A stretch of 38,929 bases of DNA from Bacteroidota bacterium (GCA_023429825.1 JAEZDC010000038.1:1-38929), one strand, 5' to 3'; counted from the stretch's first letter, positions 8,011 through 17,399 are shown. Made by a program: numbers and translations. The notes: a model not told the origin generated them from the letters alone.

Positions 8011-10755
8011 TTAGATGCCAAATGCCGTTTCGATGATCTCATCCTGTTCTTGCTTATGCACTTTTGCATATCCAGTTGCAGTGGAAGCACTCGGATGACG
8101 ACTAATGATACCAAAATTGATGCTCTTCAAATTCATCTGGAGGAACCATGCAGCTCCCATGTTCAATGGTTCTTCCTGCACCCAGAACCAGGTAGCTTTA
8201 CTATATTTTTTGTACAGGTCCTGTAATTGGTTTTCAGGTAGCGGATATAATTGCTCCACACGAATGATCGCTGTATTCGTTGCGTTGTCTTTCACTTTTC
8301 TTTCCAACAGTTCAAAGAATAATTTACCTGAACAGAATAAAACTTTAGTTATAGATACCGCATCCTGCACGGTAATATCATCTATCACTTCCTTAAAACC
8401 ACCTTGCGTGAATTCTGAAATATGGCTATAGCTTCCCTGATGCCTTAGATAAGCCTTAGGAGAGAAGTTGATCAATGGTTTTCTGAAAGGCCATGCCAGT
8501 TGTCTTCTCATTGCATGGAAAAAATTCGCCGCTGTGGTGATATTCGTTACTACTATATTCAACTCAGCACTCATTTGTAAAAAGCGTTCTAATCTTGCAC
8601 TGCTATGTTCTGGACCTTGTCCTTCATAACCATGCGGTAATAACATCACTACACCATTCATGCGGTTCCATTTTTGCTCACCGGCAACAATGAATTGATC
8701 GATCATGGTTTGTGCGCCATTAGCAAAATCACCGAACTGCGCTTCCCATATCACCAATGCATGTGGATTCGCCATAGAATATCCGTACTCGAACCCAAGT
8801 ACAGCATATTCACTTAAAAGAGAATTATAGATCAAAAATCTTCCCTGCTCTTTCTGAAAATGATTCAGGCGATTATAACCTTTATCGCTTTGCTCATCAC
8901 GAATGATCGCATGGCGGTGCGAGAAAGTTCCTCTCTTCACATCCTGCCCACTCATCCTTACCACATTACCTTCAACTAGAACAGAACTGTAGGCAAGCAA
9001 TTCGCCGGTTGCCCAATCTACCTTGCTCTCAGTTTCAAACAGCTTTATTTTATCCTGTAATAATTTTTCAACTTTCTTTAAAGGCTTGATATCTGCAGGC
9101 CATTCCATCAACCCCTTAAATAATCTTTTGAATTCATCTTCGCTGATGGCCGTAACAGGTGATTGTTCAAAATCCTTATCCGTCGCTTTTCTTAAACTTC
9201 TCCACCATTCTTCTGGCTGTTGATATTTATACGGAAGTGGGTTTTGCTTGATATCGTCTAATCTTTCCTGGAGGTCATTCCAGAATTTTTTCTCCATATC
9301 CTTCGCCATCTCTTTTGCATCCGTCTCGCCATTCTCCATCAAATATTGGGTATATACTTCTCTGGGATTTTGATGTTTTTCAATCAACGAATAAAGATGT
9401 GGCTGAGTATATTTTGGATCATCACCCTCGTTATGGCCATGACGGCGATAACACAACATATCTATGAAAATATCCTGGTTGAATTTCTGGCGATACTCAG
9501 TTGCGATCTCTACTGCTTTTACCACCGCTTCGGCATCATCACCATTTATGTGCAATACAGGAGCTTGTATCATTGATGCAACGGAAGTAGAGTAATCCGA
9601 ACTTCTGGCGTCATCAAAATCAGTTGTAAAACCAATCTGATTATTGATAACGAAATGAATCGTTCCCCCAACGTAAAAGCCACGCAACAAACTCATTTGT
9701 ATCACCTCGTATACTACACCCTGGCCGGCAATAGATGCATCACCATGGATCAAAATCGGTAATACTTTATCGTAATCATGCTCGTATAATACATCAGCTT
9801 TTGCTCTTGCAAAACCAAGCACAACAGGATCAACCGCTTCTAAATGCGAAGGATTCGGAGATAACTTCAAATGAATTTGTTTTCCATTAGCTGTATCCAC
9901 CATACTTCCGAAACCCATATGATATTTCACATCACCGCTACCCATAGTGGTATCTGGTGTAGCCGTGCCCTCAAACTCACTGAATATTTGTTCGTAAGTT
10001 TTACCAAGAATATTGGCGAGCACATTCAGCCTTCCGCGGTGTGCCATGCCTATCACTACCTCTTCTACATTATTATCGGCAGCCGTTGTAATAATAGCAT
10101 CTAATGCAGCAATGGCGCTTTCACCACCTTCAAGTGAAAAACGCTTCTGACCAATATATTTTGTGTGAAGGAATTTCTCGAAAATTACACCCTGGTTCAA
10201 CTTCTCCAGTATCCTTCTCTTCTTATCAAGTGAAATAGATTGATACAATCTTTCTTCGACCGCTTTCTCCAGCCACTCACATTTTTCAGGATCATTGATG
10301 TAGGTGTATTCTGTACCAACGCTACCACAATATACTTTCTGTAGTTTGCTAATGATATCGTGCAATGTTCCGTTGGGTAATCCAATGAAAGTGCCTGAAG
10401 CAAATGACACCTTAAGATCTGCATCACTCAATCCAAAATATTTCAGGTCAAGGTTTGCTTTTCTATCTTTTCTCGGACGAATCGGGTTTGTTCTTGCTAT
10501 TAAATGCCCTTTCTTGCGATAAGCTTGTATTAACTTATAGACTGCAAATTCTTTTGTGAGGTCCGCAGCAGAGCCACTCACAGCTTTAGACGGAGCAGCT
10601 GCAACATGACCATTTGCGTTCGAGATCGCAAAATCAAAACCTTCAAAAAACTTTTTCAGTTCAGGATCAACGCTTTCCGGGTTTTTCACAAATTCCTGGT
10701 ACAGGTTTTCAATAAAAGCCGGGTGTGAGTTAGTTATGTAGGAGAAATCCTTCAT
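8011..10755 (-). CDS. sucA: 2-oxoglutarate dehydrogenase E1 component
   Basis: Thiamine-diphosphate enzyme that decarboxylates 2-oxoglutarate and passes the succinyl unit to the lipoyl group of SucB. The 914 residues match the family. The N-terminal segment (residues 1-40, SHPAFIENLYQEFVKNP) is the E1 helix that binds the core; GQKRFSLEGGES lies near 202 and MAHRGRLNVL with His239 contacts substrate; RRHGHNEGDDPKYTQP near 440 is part of the ThDP site; the transketolase-like C-terminal half ends in a domain with QEEPLNMGAAWF. The ATG at 10755 begins MKDFSYITNSHPAF, the usual start. It is the first gene of the sucAB operon and diverges from rpsT across a 389-base gap that carries repeat copies. 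Confidence 0.97.
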   Translation of the reverse strand: MKDFSYITNSHPAFIENLYQEFVKNPESVDPELKKFFEGFDFAISNANGHVAAAPSKAVSGSAADLTKEFAVYKLIQAYRKKGHLIARTNPIRPRKDRKANLDLKYFGLSDADLKVSFASGTFIGLPNGTLHDIISKLQKVYCGSVGTEYTYINDPEKCEWLEKAVEERLYQSISLDKKRRILEKLNQGVIFEKFLHTKYIGQKRFSLEGGESAIAALDAIITTAADNNVEEVVIGMAHRGRLNVLANILGKTYEQIFSEFEGTATPDTTMGSGDVKYHMGFGSMVDTANGKQIHLKLSPNPSHLEAVDPVVLGFARAKADVLYEHDYDKVLPILIHGDASIAGQGVVYEVIQMSLLRGFYVGGTIHFVINNQIGFTTDFDDARSSDYSTSVASMIQAPVLHINGDDAEAVVKAVEIATEYRQKFNQDIFIDMLCYRRHGHNEGDDPKYTQPHLYSLIEKHQNPREVYTQYLMENGETDAKEMAKDMEKKFWNDLQERLDDIKQNPLPYKYQQPEEWWRSLRKATDKDFEQSPVTAISEDEFKRLFKGLMEWPADIKPLKKVEKLLQDKIKLFETESKVDWATGELLAYSSVLVEGNVVRMSGQDVKRGTFSHRHAIIRDEQSDKGYNRLNHFQKEQGRFLIYNSLLSEYAVLGFEYGYSMANPHALVIWEAQFGDFANGAQTMIDQFIVAGEQKWNRMNGVVMLLPHGYEGQGPEHSSARLERFLQMSAELNIVVTNITTAANFFHAMRRQLAWPFRKPLINFSPKAYLRHQGSYSHISEFTQGGFKEVIDDITVQDAVSITKVLFCSGKLFFELLERKVKDNATNTAIIRVEQLYPLPENQLQDLYKKYSKATWFWVQEEPLNMGAAWFLQMNLKSINFGIISRHPSASTATGYAKVHKQEQDEIIETAFGI

Positions 10756-10845
10756 GTTGTGGCTTACAGATTTTAAAATTTCGGCAAATATCGGCTTATT
10801 AGAGTGTATTTTAATGATACCAGCAGCATCTTTTCATAGCATCTT

Positions 10846-10864
10846 CGTTGCGTCGCAATCACTT
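10846..10864 (-). repeat. GTACAAGTG-type dispersed repeat, copy 1
   Basis: Reverse complement reads AAGTGATTGCGACGCAACG, matching the family core but lacking the GTAC end. It is followed by GAAGATGC. Faces copy 2 as an inverted pair 120 bases apart, upstream of sucA. Confidence 0.75.
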
Positions 10865-10985
10865 CATCTTTCACACTATGGGCAACTGATTTTCACGAAA
10901 GAGCGCAAAGAAAATATAGTTGCAAAGCAGTGCGACGTTGCACCATGGCGTCTTTGTGAGAGACTTGCTGAATAAAGTGCTGAAC

Positions 10986-11009
10986 GTACAAGTGAGTGAC
11001 ACAACGAAG
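10986..11009 (+). repeat. GTACAAGTG-type dispersed repeat, copy 2 (diverged)
   Basis: GTACAAGTGAGTGACACAACGAAG, with several differences from the consensus GTACAAGTGTGCGACGCAACGGAAG. Inverted relative to copy 1. Confidence 0.65.
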
Positions 11010-11101
11010 CTAAATAGCGTATCCGCAGCTTGTAAATCATTAAAAAACCTTAACAAATGGAGTTTTTTTGAGTAAAATTTCGATTTTCCGTTGCAAGCCC
11101 T

Positions 11102-11109
11102 TACTTTTG
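11102..11109 (+). promoter_or_regulatory. -7 box of rpsT
   Basis: TACTTTTG matches TAnnTTTG, 35 bases before the rpsT ATG. The -33 element is weak. Confidence 0.55.
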
Positions 11110-11144
11110 CCGTCCTGAAAAATCAGGATGATAAATAGTTAAAG

Positions 11145-11396
11145 ATGGCAAACCATAAAGCTACAAAGAAAGATGTGAGACAAGCTGCAAAGCGCAGAGA
11201 TCGTAACCGTTACTATGGCAAAACTACACGTAATGCCATTCGTGACCTGAAAGCTTCTGAAGGAGCTGCTTACGGTGAAGCATTGCCTAACGTTGTTTCT
11301 ATGATCGATAAGTTAGCTAAGAGAGGTGTGATACATAAGAACAAAGCTGCCAATTTAAAGAGCAAGCTGGCTAAGAAAGCAAAAGCAACTGCATAA
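11145..11396 (+). CDS. rpsT: 30S ribosomal protein S20
   Basis: Primary 16S rRNA-binding protein of the small subunit. The 83-residue, strongly basic, helical chain opens with MANHKATKKDVRQAAKR and carries the family core of Arg/Lys-rich helices and the closing KNKAANLKSKLAKK. The length is normal for the family. It is monocistronic here: its own -7 box lies 35 bases upstream and a strong terminator starts 24 bases after the stop. The upstream neighbour sucA is divergent and the downstream histidine kinase is convergent, so it has no operon partner. Autogenous control of S20 is known in enterobacteria through start-codon context; the start here is ATG after a poor AAAG leader, so nothing in the sequence shows it. 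Confidence 0.97.
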   Translation: MANHKATKKDVRQAAKRRDRNRYYGKTTRNAIRDLKASEGAAYGEALPNVVSMIDKLAKRGVIHKNKAANLKSKLAKKAKATA

Positions 11397-11419
11397 TTAA
11401 GTAGTTAGGTATATTTTTT

Positions 11420-11448
11420 CCCGCTAATGAAAGTTGGCGGGTTTTTTT
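11420..11448 (+). terminator. Terminator of rpsT
   Basis: CCCGCTAA pairs with TTGGCGGG (8 bp, one G-T, loop of 6), followed by TTTTTTT. The T run overlaps the stop of the convergent histidine kinase gene. Confidence 0.9.
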
Positions 11449-12808
11449 ATTTCAAAAATTCAATGACCAAGCGGTTTATGCTGTTATCAGCCGCTTCATA
11501 ATGAATTGTTCCAATATGAATATGAATGATTCTCTTTACGATTGATAGCCCCAGGCCAAAACCTCTTTTTCCCATTGCATTTTCTCCGCGGAAGAAAGGA
11601 ATGAACAGCCTACTTTTTTCGTCATTCGCTATTTGAGGTCCTGTATTTTCAAAATTGAGCCTGATGAAATCGGGAGATGCTTCCATGGTAATACTGATCT
11701 TTTTGTCATCAGAATATTGGTAAGCATTTTTTACAAGGTTTCTAAAGGCCGATTTTAAAAGGGCGTCATTTCCTTTTACCATTAACTCTTCTTCCGATTC
11801 AGGAAGTTGTAAAAATTCGAAAGTGATATATGCGTCTGGTAATACTCGTTTGAATTCTGCAATGATTTCATACACCAACTCATCCACTCTTACTATGGGC
11901 CACTCTACTGCAGATGCAGAAAGTTTTTCGAATTGAGAAAGCGTAAGTAAAGAGTTGGTGAGGTCGATCATTTCCTGTTGATCTTCTTTCAAAGACCTGA
12001 GTACCGTTTTACATTCGTCTGCAGTAAGATCTTGCCCTAGGGCGGCTTCTGTTTGTGCCAGCATACTGGCAAGCGGCGTTCTTAGTTCATGGGAGGCATG
12101 GTGCACAAAGCTTCGTTGGATATTGAAAGCATTTTCCAGCCTGTTCAGCATATTATTGAAACTCCTGGCGATCTGGTTCAGCTCATCTTTATTTTTACTG
12201 ATAGGTACTCTTTCGGTTAGGTTTTTATCAGAGATATTTTCAATCTGGTCACTAAGTGTTGCAATCGGTTTTATTAATTGGCCTACGAAGATGAACGACA
12301 GAATACCGGTAACGATTACCCCTCCCAGGAATACGAAAAATAAGATATAGCTGAGGTTGTCTACTTTTCTAATGCCTACTCTGTCATTCGCTAACGAAAT
12401 AAGGTAAACGCTATCCCCCGGGATGAATTTTATAACGCCTTCTTTTCCACGAAATGAAAAATATTGCTCTTCGTCGGTTTTTGCTTTTTCAAGTAGTTCC
12501 CGTGATATTTTATCGGCATTTGATGTATCCGGGAAGCGGTATAAAGTTTTATACGTACTGTTCAATATGAAATCTTCTTCTTCGTATAAAAGCCTGCCAG
12601 AAGGATGTGATACTTGTTGAATAAAAGAATCGGTATATGTATTCTTATAATGCAATTGGTACATTTGCATTGCCTGCTGATCAAGCCTACGATAGAAATC
12701 CTCTTTACGGTAGCTGTAGTATAAAAAATAAATGGTGACCATCGACACTGATAAGATAATGGCCACCAAAAAGGTTAAGAGTAATGCAAACCGTAGCTTT
12801 ATGTTCAT
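11447..12808 (-). CDS. HAMP-containing sensor histidine kinase
   Basis: Membrane-bound sensor kinase of a two-component system. The 453 residues hold TM1 (about 8-31), a periplasmic sensor of about 120 residues, TM2 (153-177), a HAMP linker (178-230), HisKA with phospho-acceptor His240 in HHASHELRTPLASM, and a HATPase domain with N-box NLVKNAYQYS and G2 box GFGLGLSIVK. The G1 box is NTGPQI instead of D-x-G-x-G, a variant often seen in Bacteroidota kinases, so activity is still likely. The start overlaps the response regulator stop by four bases (ATGA), so the pair is translationally coupled with the regulator first. The stimulus is unknown; the periplasmic domain has no motif I recognise. Confidence 0.93.
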   Translation of the reverse strand: MNIKLRFALLLTFLVAIILSVSMVTIYFLYYSYRKEDFYRRLDQQAMQMYQLHYKNTYTDSFIQQVSHPSGRLLYEEEDFILNSTYKTLYRFPDTSNADKISRELLEKAKTDEEQYFSFRGKEGVIKFIPGDSVYLISLANDRVGIRKVDNLSYILFFVFLGGVIVTGILSFIFVGQLIKPIATLSDQIENISDKNLTERVPISKNKDELNQIARSFNNMLNRLENAFNIQRSFVHHASHELRTPLASMLAQTEAALGQDLTADECKTVLRSLKEDQQEMIDLTNSLLTLSQFEKLSASAVEWPIVRVDELVYEIIAEFKRVLPDAYITFEFLQLPESEEELMVKGNDALLKSAFRNLVKNAYQYSDDKKISITMEASPDFIRLNFENTGPQIANDEKSRLFIPFFRGENAMGKRGFGLGLSIVKRIIHIHIGTIHYEAADNSINRLVIEFLK

Positions 12809-13503
12809 CCTATAGGTGTTTCTTTTACATAGTATCCAAAGCCGGGTTTAGTGTGAATGAGTTTTGTTTCAAATGGTTTATCAATCTTATTTCTAAGGAA
12901 ACTAATGTACACTTCAATCGTATTGGTACCGGTATCGAAGCTTAGGTCCCATACTTTTTCCAGTATATCAGTTTTGGAGATTACTTTTCCTTTGTTTCTT
13001 GATAACAATACAAGCAATGCAAATTCTTTTGCTGTAAGATTGATGATCTTACCAGCCCGTGTTACGGTTTTATTTTCCATATCAATTTCAAGGTCACCAA
13101 CTACAATTTTCTCTGCTACATCATTGCCTGATTCTGATCGTTTAAGGAAGACTTTGATGCGGGCAAGAAGCTCATCAAAATGGAAAGGCTTGGTAACATA
13201 ATCATCTGCTCCAAAATTAAATGCATCCATTTTGTCCTGTAACTCTCCTAAAGCAGTGAGCATAATAATCGGAACATTCTTGTTGATCTCCCTGAATTCT
13301 TTACATAATGCTAATCCGTTCTTGTATGGCAGGTTAATATCCAATACCACCAAAGCATAACTGTGTTGTTTAAATAACTTTTCGGCGATAAGCCCATCAT
13401 AGGCAACATCGGTATGATATCCTTGCCGGGTAAGTTCCTCCTGGATTACCTGGCTTAACTTTGGCTCATCTTCAGCTAGTAGAATACGTAGATTATTTTC
13501 CAT
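12805..13503 (-). CDS. OmpR/PhoB-family response regulator
   Basis: DNA-binding partner of the adjacent kinase. The 232-residue chain has a receiver domain (1-120) with acidic pocket Glu11-Asp12, phospho-acceptor Asp55 in LVVLDINLP, Thr83 and Lys105 in DDYVTKPF, all in place. It continues into a winged-helix C-terminal domain (about 130-228; LTAKEFALLVLL, SKTDILEKVWDLSFDTGTN, KPGFGYYVKE). It is the first gene of the operon and precedes the kinase with an ATGA overlap. It diverges from the M14 carboxypeptidase with only 29 bases between the two start codons, so both promoters must overlap or lie inside coding sequence. That makes the peptidase a plausible but unproven target. Confidence 0.95.
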   Translation of the reverse strand: MENNLRILLAEDEPKLSQVIQEELTRQGYHTDVAYDGLIAEKLFKQHSYALVVLDINLPYKNGLALCKEFREINKNVPIIMLTALGELQDKMDAFNFGADDYVTKPFHFDELLARIKVFLKRSESGNDVAEKIVVGDLEIDMENKTVTRAGKIINLTAKEFALLVLLSRNKGKVISKTDILEKVWDLSFDTGTNTIEVYISFLRNKIDKPFETKLIHTKPGFGYYVKETPIG

Positions 13504-13532
13504 TATTTTGATACGCTTTCAAACACAAATTA

Positions 13533-15260
13533 ATGAAAAAACTCATTTATTTTTTAAGCTTTTTTTTATTCGCTTTTAATCTTAGAGCCCAACTTATGAT
13601 CACAGCTTTTGAGAGATCTAAAGCCAAAGAAACTACCACCTACAAGGAATGCATTGCGTACTACCAGCTACTGGCTAAAGCAAGTACAAATCTTCAGTTG
13701 AAAACATTTGGAAATACTGATGCGGGCTACCCGCTGCACCTGGTGATCTATAGCAGTGATAAAAGCTTTGAACCTGCCAAATGGCACAAAGGAAACAAAG
13801 TGGTCGTGATGATCAATAATGGCATTCACCCCGGCGAACCTGATGGTATAGACGCATCAATGATGTTTATGAGGGATGTCGTTCAGGGAAAAATAAAGAC
13901 ACACGCTAATGTGGTCTTCGCAGTCATCCCGGTTTACAATATAGGGGGAAGCCTCAACCGTAATAAATTTTCGAGGGTGAACCAGAATGGGCCGGATAGT
14001 TATGGATTTAGAGGAAATGCACAGAATCTCGATTTGAACCGCGACTTCACCAAATGCGATAGCCGTAATGCCAGAACTTTTATTGAGATATTCCAGTGGC
14101 TTGATCCGGATATATTTATCGATAATCATGTTAGTGATGGAGCCGATTACCAGCATACTATGACCTTATTAACCACGCAACACAATAAGTTAGGCGGGGA
14201 GATAGGTAAGTTTTTACATGATGTGTTTGAGCCTGCGTTATATAAAAGTATGGAGCAAAAAAAATGGCCCATGACGCCTTATGTGAATTTTGATGGAATG
14301 AACCCTGATAAAGGAATGACTGCTTTTTATGACCCTCCAAGATATAGCAGTGGTTATGCGGCTTTATTTCAAACGATAGGCTTTGTCCCTGAAACGCATA
14401 TGTTGAAGCCGTACGCCGATAGGGTAAAAAGTACCTATGACCTTATGCATACAATTATTACTGTAGCTGGCCTGCATGCAAAAGCGATCAAAGAAAATAG
14501 AAAGGCATCGATAAAGGCGGTACAGCAACAAACGTCGTTTCCACTAACCTGGAAAGTTGATACGACTAAAACCGATAACATTACTTTCTTAGGTTATGAA
14601 TCAGGAGATAAAAAAAGTGATGTCACAGGAATGGATAGAATGTTTTACGATAGATCAAAGCCTTACACAAAACGAGTTAAATACTTCAATTATTTTTTTG
14701 GTGATAAGGAAGTGCAGAAACCAAAAGCTTACATTATTCCGCAGGGATGGCACGAGGTGATTGATCTGTTGAAATTGAATAGCGTTACAATGCAGCGTCT
14801 TAATAAAGACTCTTTGATTGAAGTTGATGCATACAGGATAGAAGATTATAAAACAAGCCCACGTGCTTATGAAAAACATTATCGCCATTCTGATACGAAA
14901 GTGAGTAGCGGTAAACAGATAATTCAATTTTTGAAAGGAGATTATATTATTTATACTGGCCAGAGAGCGGATAGGTTTCTAGTTGAAGTTTTAGAGCCTA
15001 CTGGTGATGATAGTTATTTTGCCTGGAACTTCTTTGATGCCATACTCCAACAGAAAGAAGGATACAGCAATTACAGGTGGGAAGATGTAGCTGCTGAATA
15101 CCTACAGCAACAGCCTGGGTTAAGACAGCAGATGGAGGAAAAGAAAAAGGCTGATTCTAAGTTTGCTGCATCTGCCTCGGCGCAGCTTGATTTTGTATAT
15201 AAGAATTCTCCTTATTATGAACCAGCACATTTAAGGTATCCGGTGTATAGATTGAATTGA
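13533..15260 (+). CDS. Secreted M14 family zinc carboxypeptidase
   Basis: Predicted exported metallopeptidase. Residues 1-20 (MKKLIYFLSFFLFAFNLRAQ) are a signal peptide without a lipobox Cys, so the product is periplasmic or secreted. The M14 fold follows: His99 and Glu102 in NNGIHPGEPDG are zinc ligands, His199 in FIDNHVSDGAD is the third, NLDLNRDFTK (165-174) supplies the Asn-Arg substrate pair, and Glu287 in GFVPETHM is the likely general base. The C-terminal 270 residues form a further, mostly beta, domain that I cannot assign. Total length of 575 fits bacterial M14 proteins of the kind annotated as zinc carboxypeptidase. Divergent from the two-component genes; convergent with the MFS gene. 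Confidence 0.9.
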   Translation: MKKLIYFLSFFLFAFNLRAQLMITAFERSKAKETTTYKECIAYYQLLAKASTNLQLKTFGNTDAGYPLHLVIYSSDKSFEPAKWHKGNKVVVMINNGIHPGEPDGIDASMMFMRDVVQGKIKTHANVVFAVIPVYNIGGSLNRNKFSRVNQNGPDSYGFRGNAQNLDLNRDFTKCDSRNARTFIEIFQWLDPDIFIDNHVSDGADYQHTMTLLTTQHNKLGGEIGKFLHDVFEPALYKSMEQKKWPMTPYVNFDGMNPDKGMTAFYDPPRYSSGYAALFQTIGFVPETHMLKPYADRVKSTYDLMHTIITVAGLHAKAIKENRKASIKAVQQQTSFPLTWKVDTTKTDNITFLGYESGDKKSDVTGMDRMFYDRSKPYTKRVKYFNYFFGDKEVQKPKAYIIPQGWHEVIDLLKLNSVTMQRLNKDSLIEVDAYRIEDYKTSPRAYEKHYRHSDTKVSSGKQIIQFLKGDYIIYTGQRADRFLVEVLEPTGDDSYFAWNFFDAILQQKEGYSNYRWEDVAAEYLQQQPGLRQQMEEKKKADSKFAASASAQLDFVYKNSPYYEPAHLRYPVYRLN

Positions 15261-15319
15261 TTTTCTCGCAAAAGGGTTAGGGTGCCAAGCTGCTAACGTT
15301 GATGAATAGAGAATAGAAA

Positions 15320-15344
15320 GTACAAGTGTGCGACGCAACGGAAG
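15320..15344 (+). repeat. GTACAAGTG-type dispersed repeat, copy 3
   Basis: GTACAAGTGTGCGACGCAAC followed by GGAAG: the reference form of the family. It sits in the 115-base gap between convergent genes, the only copy not upstream of a gene start. No terminator hairpin is visible in this gap. Confidence 0.8.
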
Positions 15345-15375
15345 CTTCATTACTATTCTGTTGCCGGCTACATAA

Positions 15376-16599
15376 TTATTCTGATATTGGTTTGATGGCT
15401 TTATCTGTAGCTGGATGTGTGTAGATGGACTTCGCAATGAAAATACATGCGAAGATCACTGCAATGCTGAGGTACCCAACAAGGGGGTAGTTGTGGATCT
15501 TATGATCTGCACCTTCAATTACGATAAAACCTGCTATCAATGAAGCAAGCCCGGTGAACATTTGTTGAAAACTGCTATTAAAACTCATGAAACTTCCTCT
15601 TTGTTCAGGATGAACAACGTTGGTGATGATCGCTTGTGCAGGGATAGTTCTTCCAGTAGTCAATGCGAACCAGATACCTGTTACCATCAACACAAAATAA
15701 TATTTAATAGGCGGCATATTGGTAATGAGAAAAACAGGAATGAGAGACACTACAGCAAAGATGTAAAAGATTTTATGCTTACCATATTTATCCGCGAGTT
15801 TCCCAATGAGCGGCGCTGAAAAAAAACTGCATATCCCGCCTACCATGTAAACAAGGTTTCGTTGGGTGGAAGTGAAGCCGACATTCAGCTCCATAAAAGG
15901 GTTCAAAAAAGGGATGATAAGAAAATGGCCGAGCATTAGTCCTCCGCTTAAGAATAGAGCTCGTCGTTGTTGTTTGTTAGTGAAAATGCTGTTCAGCAAT
16001 TCCATAGGCTTTACTCTTTCTGCGGTTGCATCTAAATGCTTGTTCATGGCAGGAAGGTATTTACTGATAAACGGAATGATGACAGCGCCCAGCAACCCAA
16101 TGAAAATAAACGGTGCATGCCAGCTGATGCCTTCTGCAAGGAATAATGCAAAAGGTACTCCTATAATGGATGCCACTGAAAAAGCAGAGATGAGAATTCC
16201 CATTGCCTGTCCACGCCGTTCATATGAAAAGGTATCTGCAACAATACTCAACACCTGAGCACCTATCAACCCGCCAAATAATCCTGCTATAATCCTTGCC
16301 AGCAATAAAAGAATATAGTTAGGAGCAATGCCGCAACAGATTGTCCCGATCACGAAACCAGTATAACCAAACAGCAGTATTTTTTTCCTGTCAAAGCGAT
16401 CAACGAAAAACGCTGCGATCAATCCACTTACAAAAGCGCTTAAGCTGTACGATGCGACCACTATACTAAACTGCTGAGGATTGATCTTGAAATATGGCAT
16501 AAGAAAATTCCCCAACGGCATCATCACCATAAAATCTAGGATGTGCGTAAAGTTGATGGCAGCCAGTATCAATAATATCACACGTTCTCTCCAATTCAT
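15376..16599 (-). CDS. MFS transporter (drug:proton antiporter-like)
   Basis: Inner-membrane secondary transporter. Start set at ATG 16599 (Met17 of the longest frame), since the upstream extension overlaps the terminator of the preceding gene. The resulting 407 residues show about 12 hydrophobic segments in two halves with a central cytoplasmic loop (about 190-215). Motif A of the MFS appears between TM2 and TM3 as GLIAAFFVDRFDRKKIL and again in degenerate form in the second half (GKLADKYGKHK). The beginning, MNWRERVILLILAAINFTHI, resembles the DHA1/AraJ-like subgroup. Substrate cannot be read from the sequence. It follows the GIN-domain gene on the same strand with a terminator between them, so it probably has its own promoter. 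Confidence 0.9.
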   Translation of the reverse strand: MNWRERVILLILAAINFTHILDFMVMMPLGNFLMPYFKINPQQFSIVVASYSLSAFVSGLIAAFFVDRFDRKKILLFGYTGFVIGTICCGIAPNYILLLLARIIAGLFGGLIGAQVLSIVADTFSYERRGQAMGILISAFSVASIIGVPFALFLAEGISWHAPFIFIGLLGAVIIPFISKYLPAMNKHLDATAERVKPMELLNSIFTNKQQRRALFLSGGLMLGHFLIIPFLNPFMELNVGFTSTQRNLVYMVGGICSFFSAPLIGKLADKYGKHKIFYIFAVVSLIPVFLITNMPPIKYYFVLMVTGIWFALTTGRTIPAQAIITNVVHPEQRGSFMSFNSSFQQMFTGLASLIAGFIVIEGADHKIHNYPLVGYLSIAVIFACIFIAKSIYTHPATDKAIKPISE

Positions 16600-16635
16600 A
16601 AAAGGAGAGCAAAGGTGCAATGTTTGGGCCAATAA

Positions 16636-16661
16636 AAAGCAGCTCATTATGAAGCTGCTTT
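16636..16661 (-). terminator. Terminator of the GIN-domain gene
   Basis: AAAGCAGC pairs with GCTGCTTT (8 bp, loop of 10), followed on the minus strand by TTATT. It lies 22 bases past the stop of the 16683-17399 gene. Confidence 0.75.
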
Positions 16662-16682
16662 CGAGTTACGTTATTTTCTAGC

Positions 16683-17399
16683 TCAATCTATTGGCCTTAC
16701 CGATCCGCTCCCGGTAATTTTACTTCTTACATCAGCTTTTCCTTTGTATAGAACCGATCCGCTGCCAATCACTTTTGCACTCAGGTTTACATCTGCAAAT
16801 ACTCTTGCATCTCCGCTTCCGATAATGTCGATAGAGGTACTTTCTGTCATCAGGTTTTCTGCCCGGTAATTACCACTGCCCGCAATCTCAACATCAGCAT
16901 CTTTGGTCTCTCCGCTCAGCGATGCGGTTCCGCTTCCTGCAATATCCACTTTCACTTTAGGCGTATTTACATTCAGCGCTACATCACCACTTCCAGAAAT
17001 GTCAATTCTTAGCCTGCTACCACCATTGAATTTTCCAACGCCACTTACATCACCGCTGCCACTTACGTCGATAGCCTTTACATCATTCGTGCTTACATAC
17101 ACTTTCAACGGATTATTTGTTTTCAGGTTTACCCTGTTCTTTTGGCGGATCACCAGCCATCCATCTTCTTTGTCAGTAATGATGTATTTCAAAAGATTTT
17201 CATCAGCTTCCACTTTCACACCAAAGTCACCGGGTATCAACTCAACATCAATACTTCCTAAAACTTTTATTTTACTGGTAGGAGAGATATCTCTGGTTTC
17301 AGAACGTAAGTTCCCGTTTCCTTCCACTCTTTTTCCAAAACGGCGCTGGCAAGAAACCAATAATGTAAATGCACATAATACAATCAGGAGCTGTTTCAT
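16683..17399 (-). CDS. GIN-domain (DUF2807) surface protein, putative auto-transporter adhesin type
   Basis: Cell-surface beta-helix-like protein of the head GIN family. The ATG at 17399 (Met38 of the longest frame) gives a lipoprotein signal, MKQLLIVLCAFTLLVSC, with Cys17; the longer frame would pass through a dispersed repeat and is rejected. The 238-residue product consists of short repeated turns such as VSGSGDVSG, DISGSGDV, DIAGSGTASL, EIAGSGNY, DIIGSGDA and KVIGSGSV, spaced about 18-20 residues apart, which is diagnostic of DUF2807. The family is widespread in Bacteroidota; its role, often labelled adhesin, is poorly established. It is divergent from the MOSC gene, with repeat copy 4 in the shared gap. 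Confidence 0.9.
   Translation of the reverse strand: MKQLLIVLCAFTLLVSCQRRFGKRVEGNGNLRSETRDISPTSKIKVLGSIDVELIPGDFGVKVEADENLLKYIITDKEDGWLVIRQKNRVNLKTNNPLKVYVSTNDVKAIDVSGSGDVSGVGKFNGGSRLRIDISGSGDVALNVNTPKVKVDIAGSGTASLSGETKDADVEIAGSGNYRAENLMTESTSIDIIGSGDARVFADVNLSAKVIGSGSVLYKGKADVRSKITGSGSVRPID

Larger units (their letters stand above)
10756..11144. other. 389-base gene-free region between sucA and rpsT
   Basis: No credible coding frame. It holds two copies of the GTACAAGTG repeat in opposite orientation (near 10846 and 10986), between them a stretch of the kind TTTTCACGAAAGAGCGCAAAG ... CTTTGTGAGA that looks like decayed intergenic repeat, and a half copy GTGCGACGTTGC near 10930. The rpsT -7 box sits at its right end. 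The sucA promoter must also be here but I could not place it. Confidence 0.7.

Noticed and set aside
7550..8014. 154-residue plus-strand frame over sucB
   Set aside because: Antisense to the lipoyl domain and linker of sucB; no promoter or ribosome-binding region.
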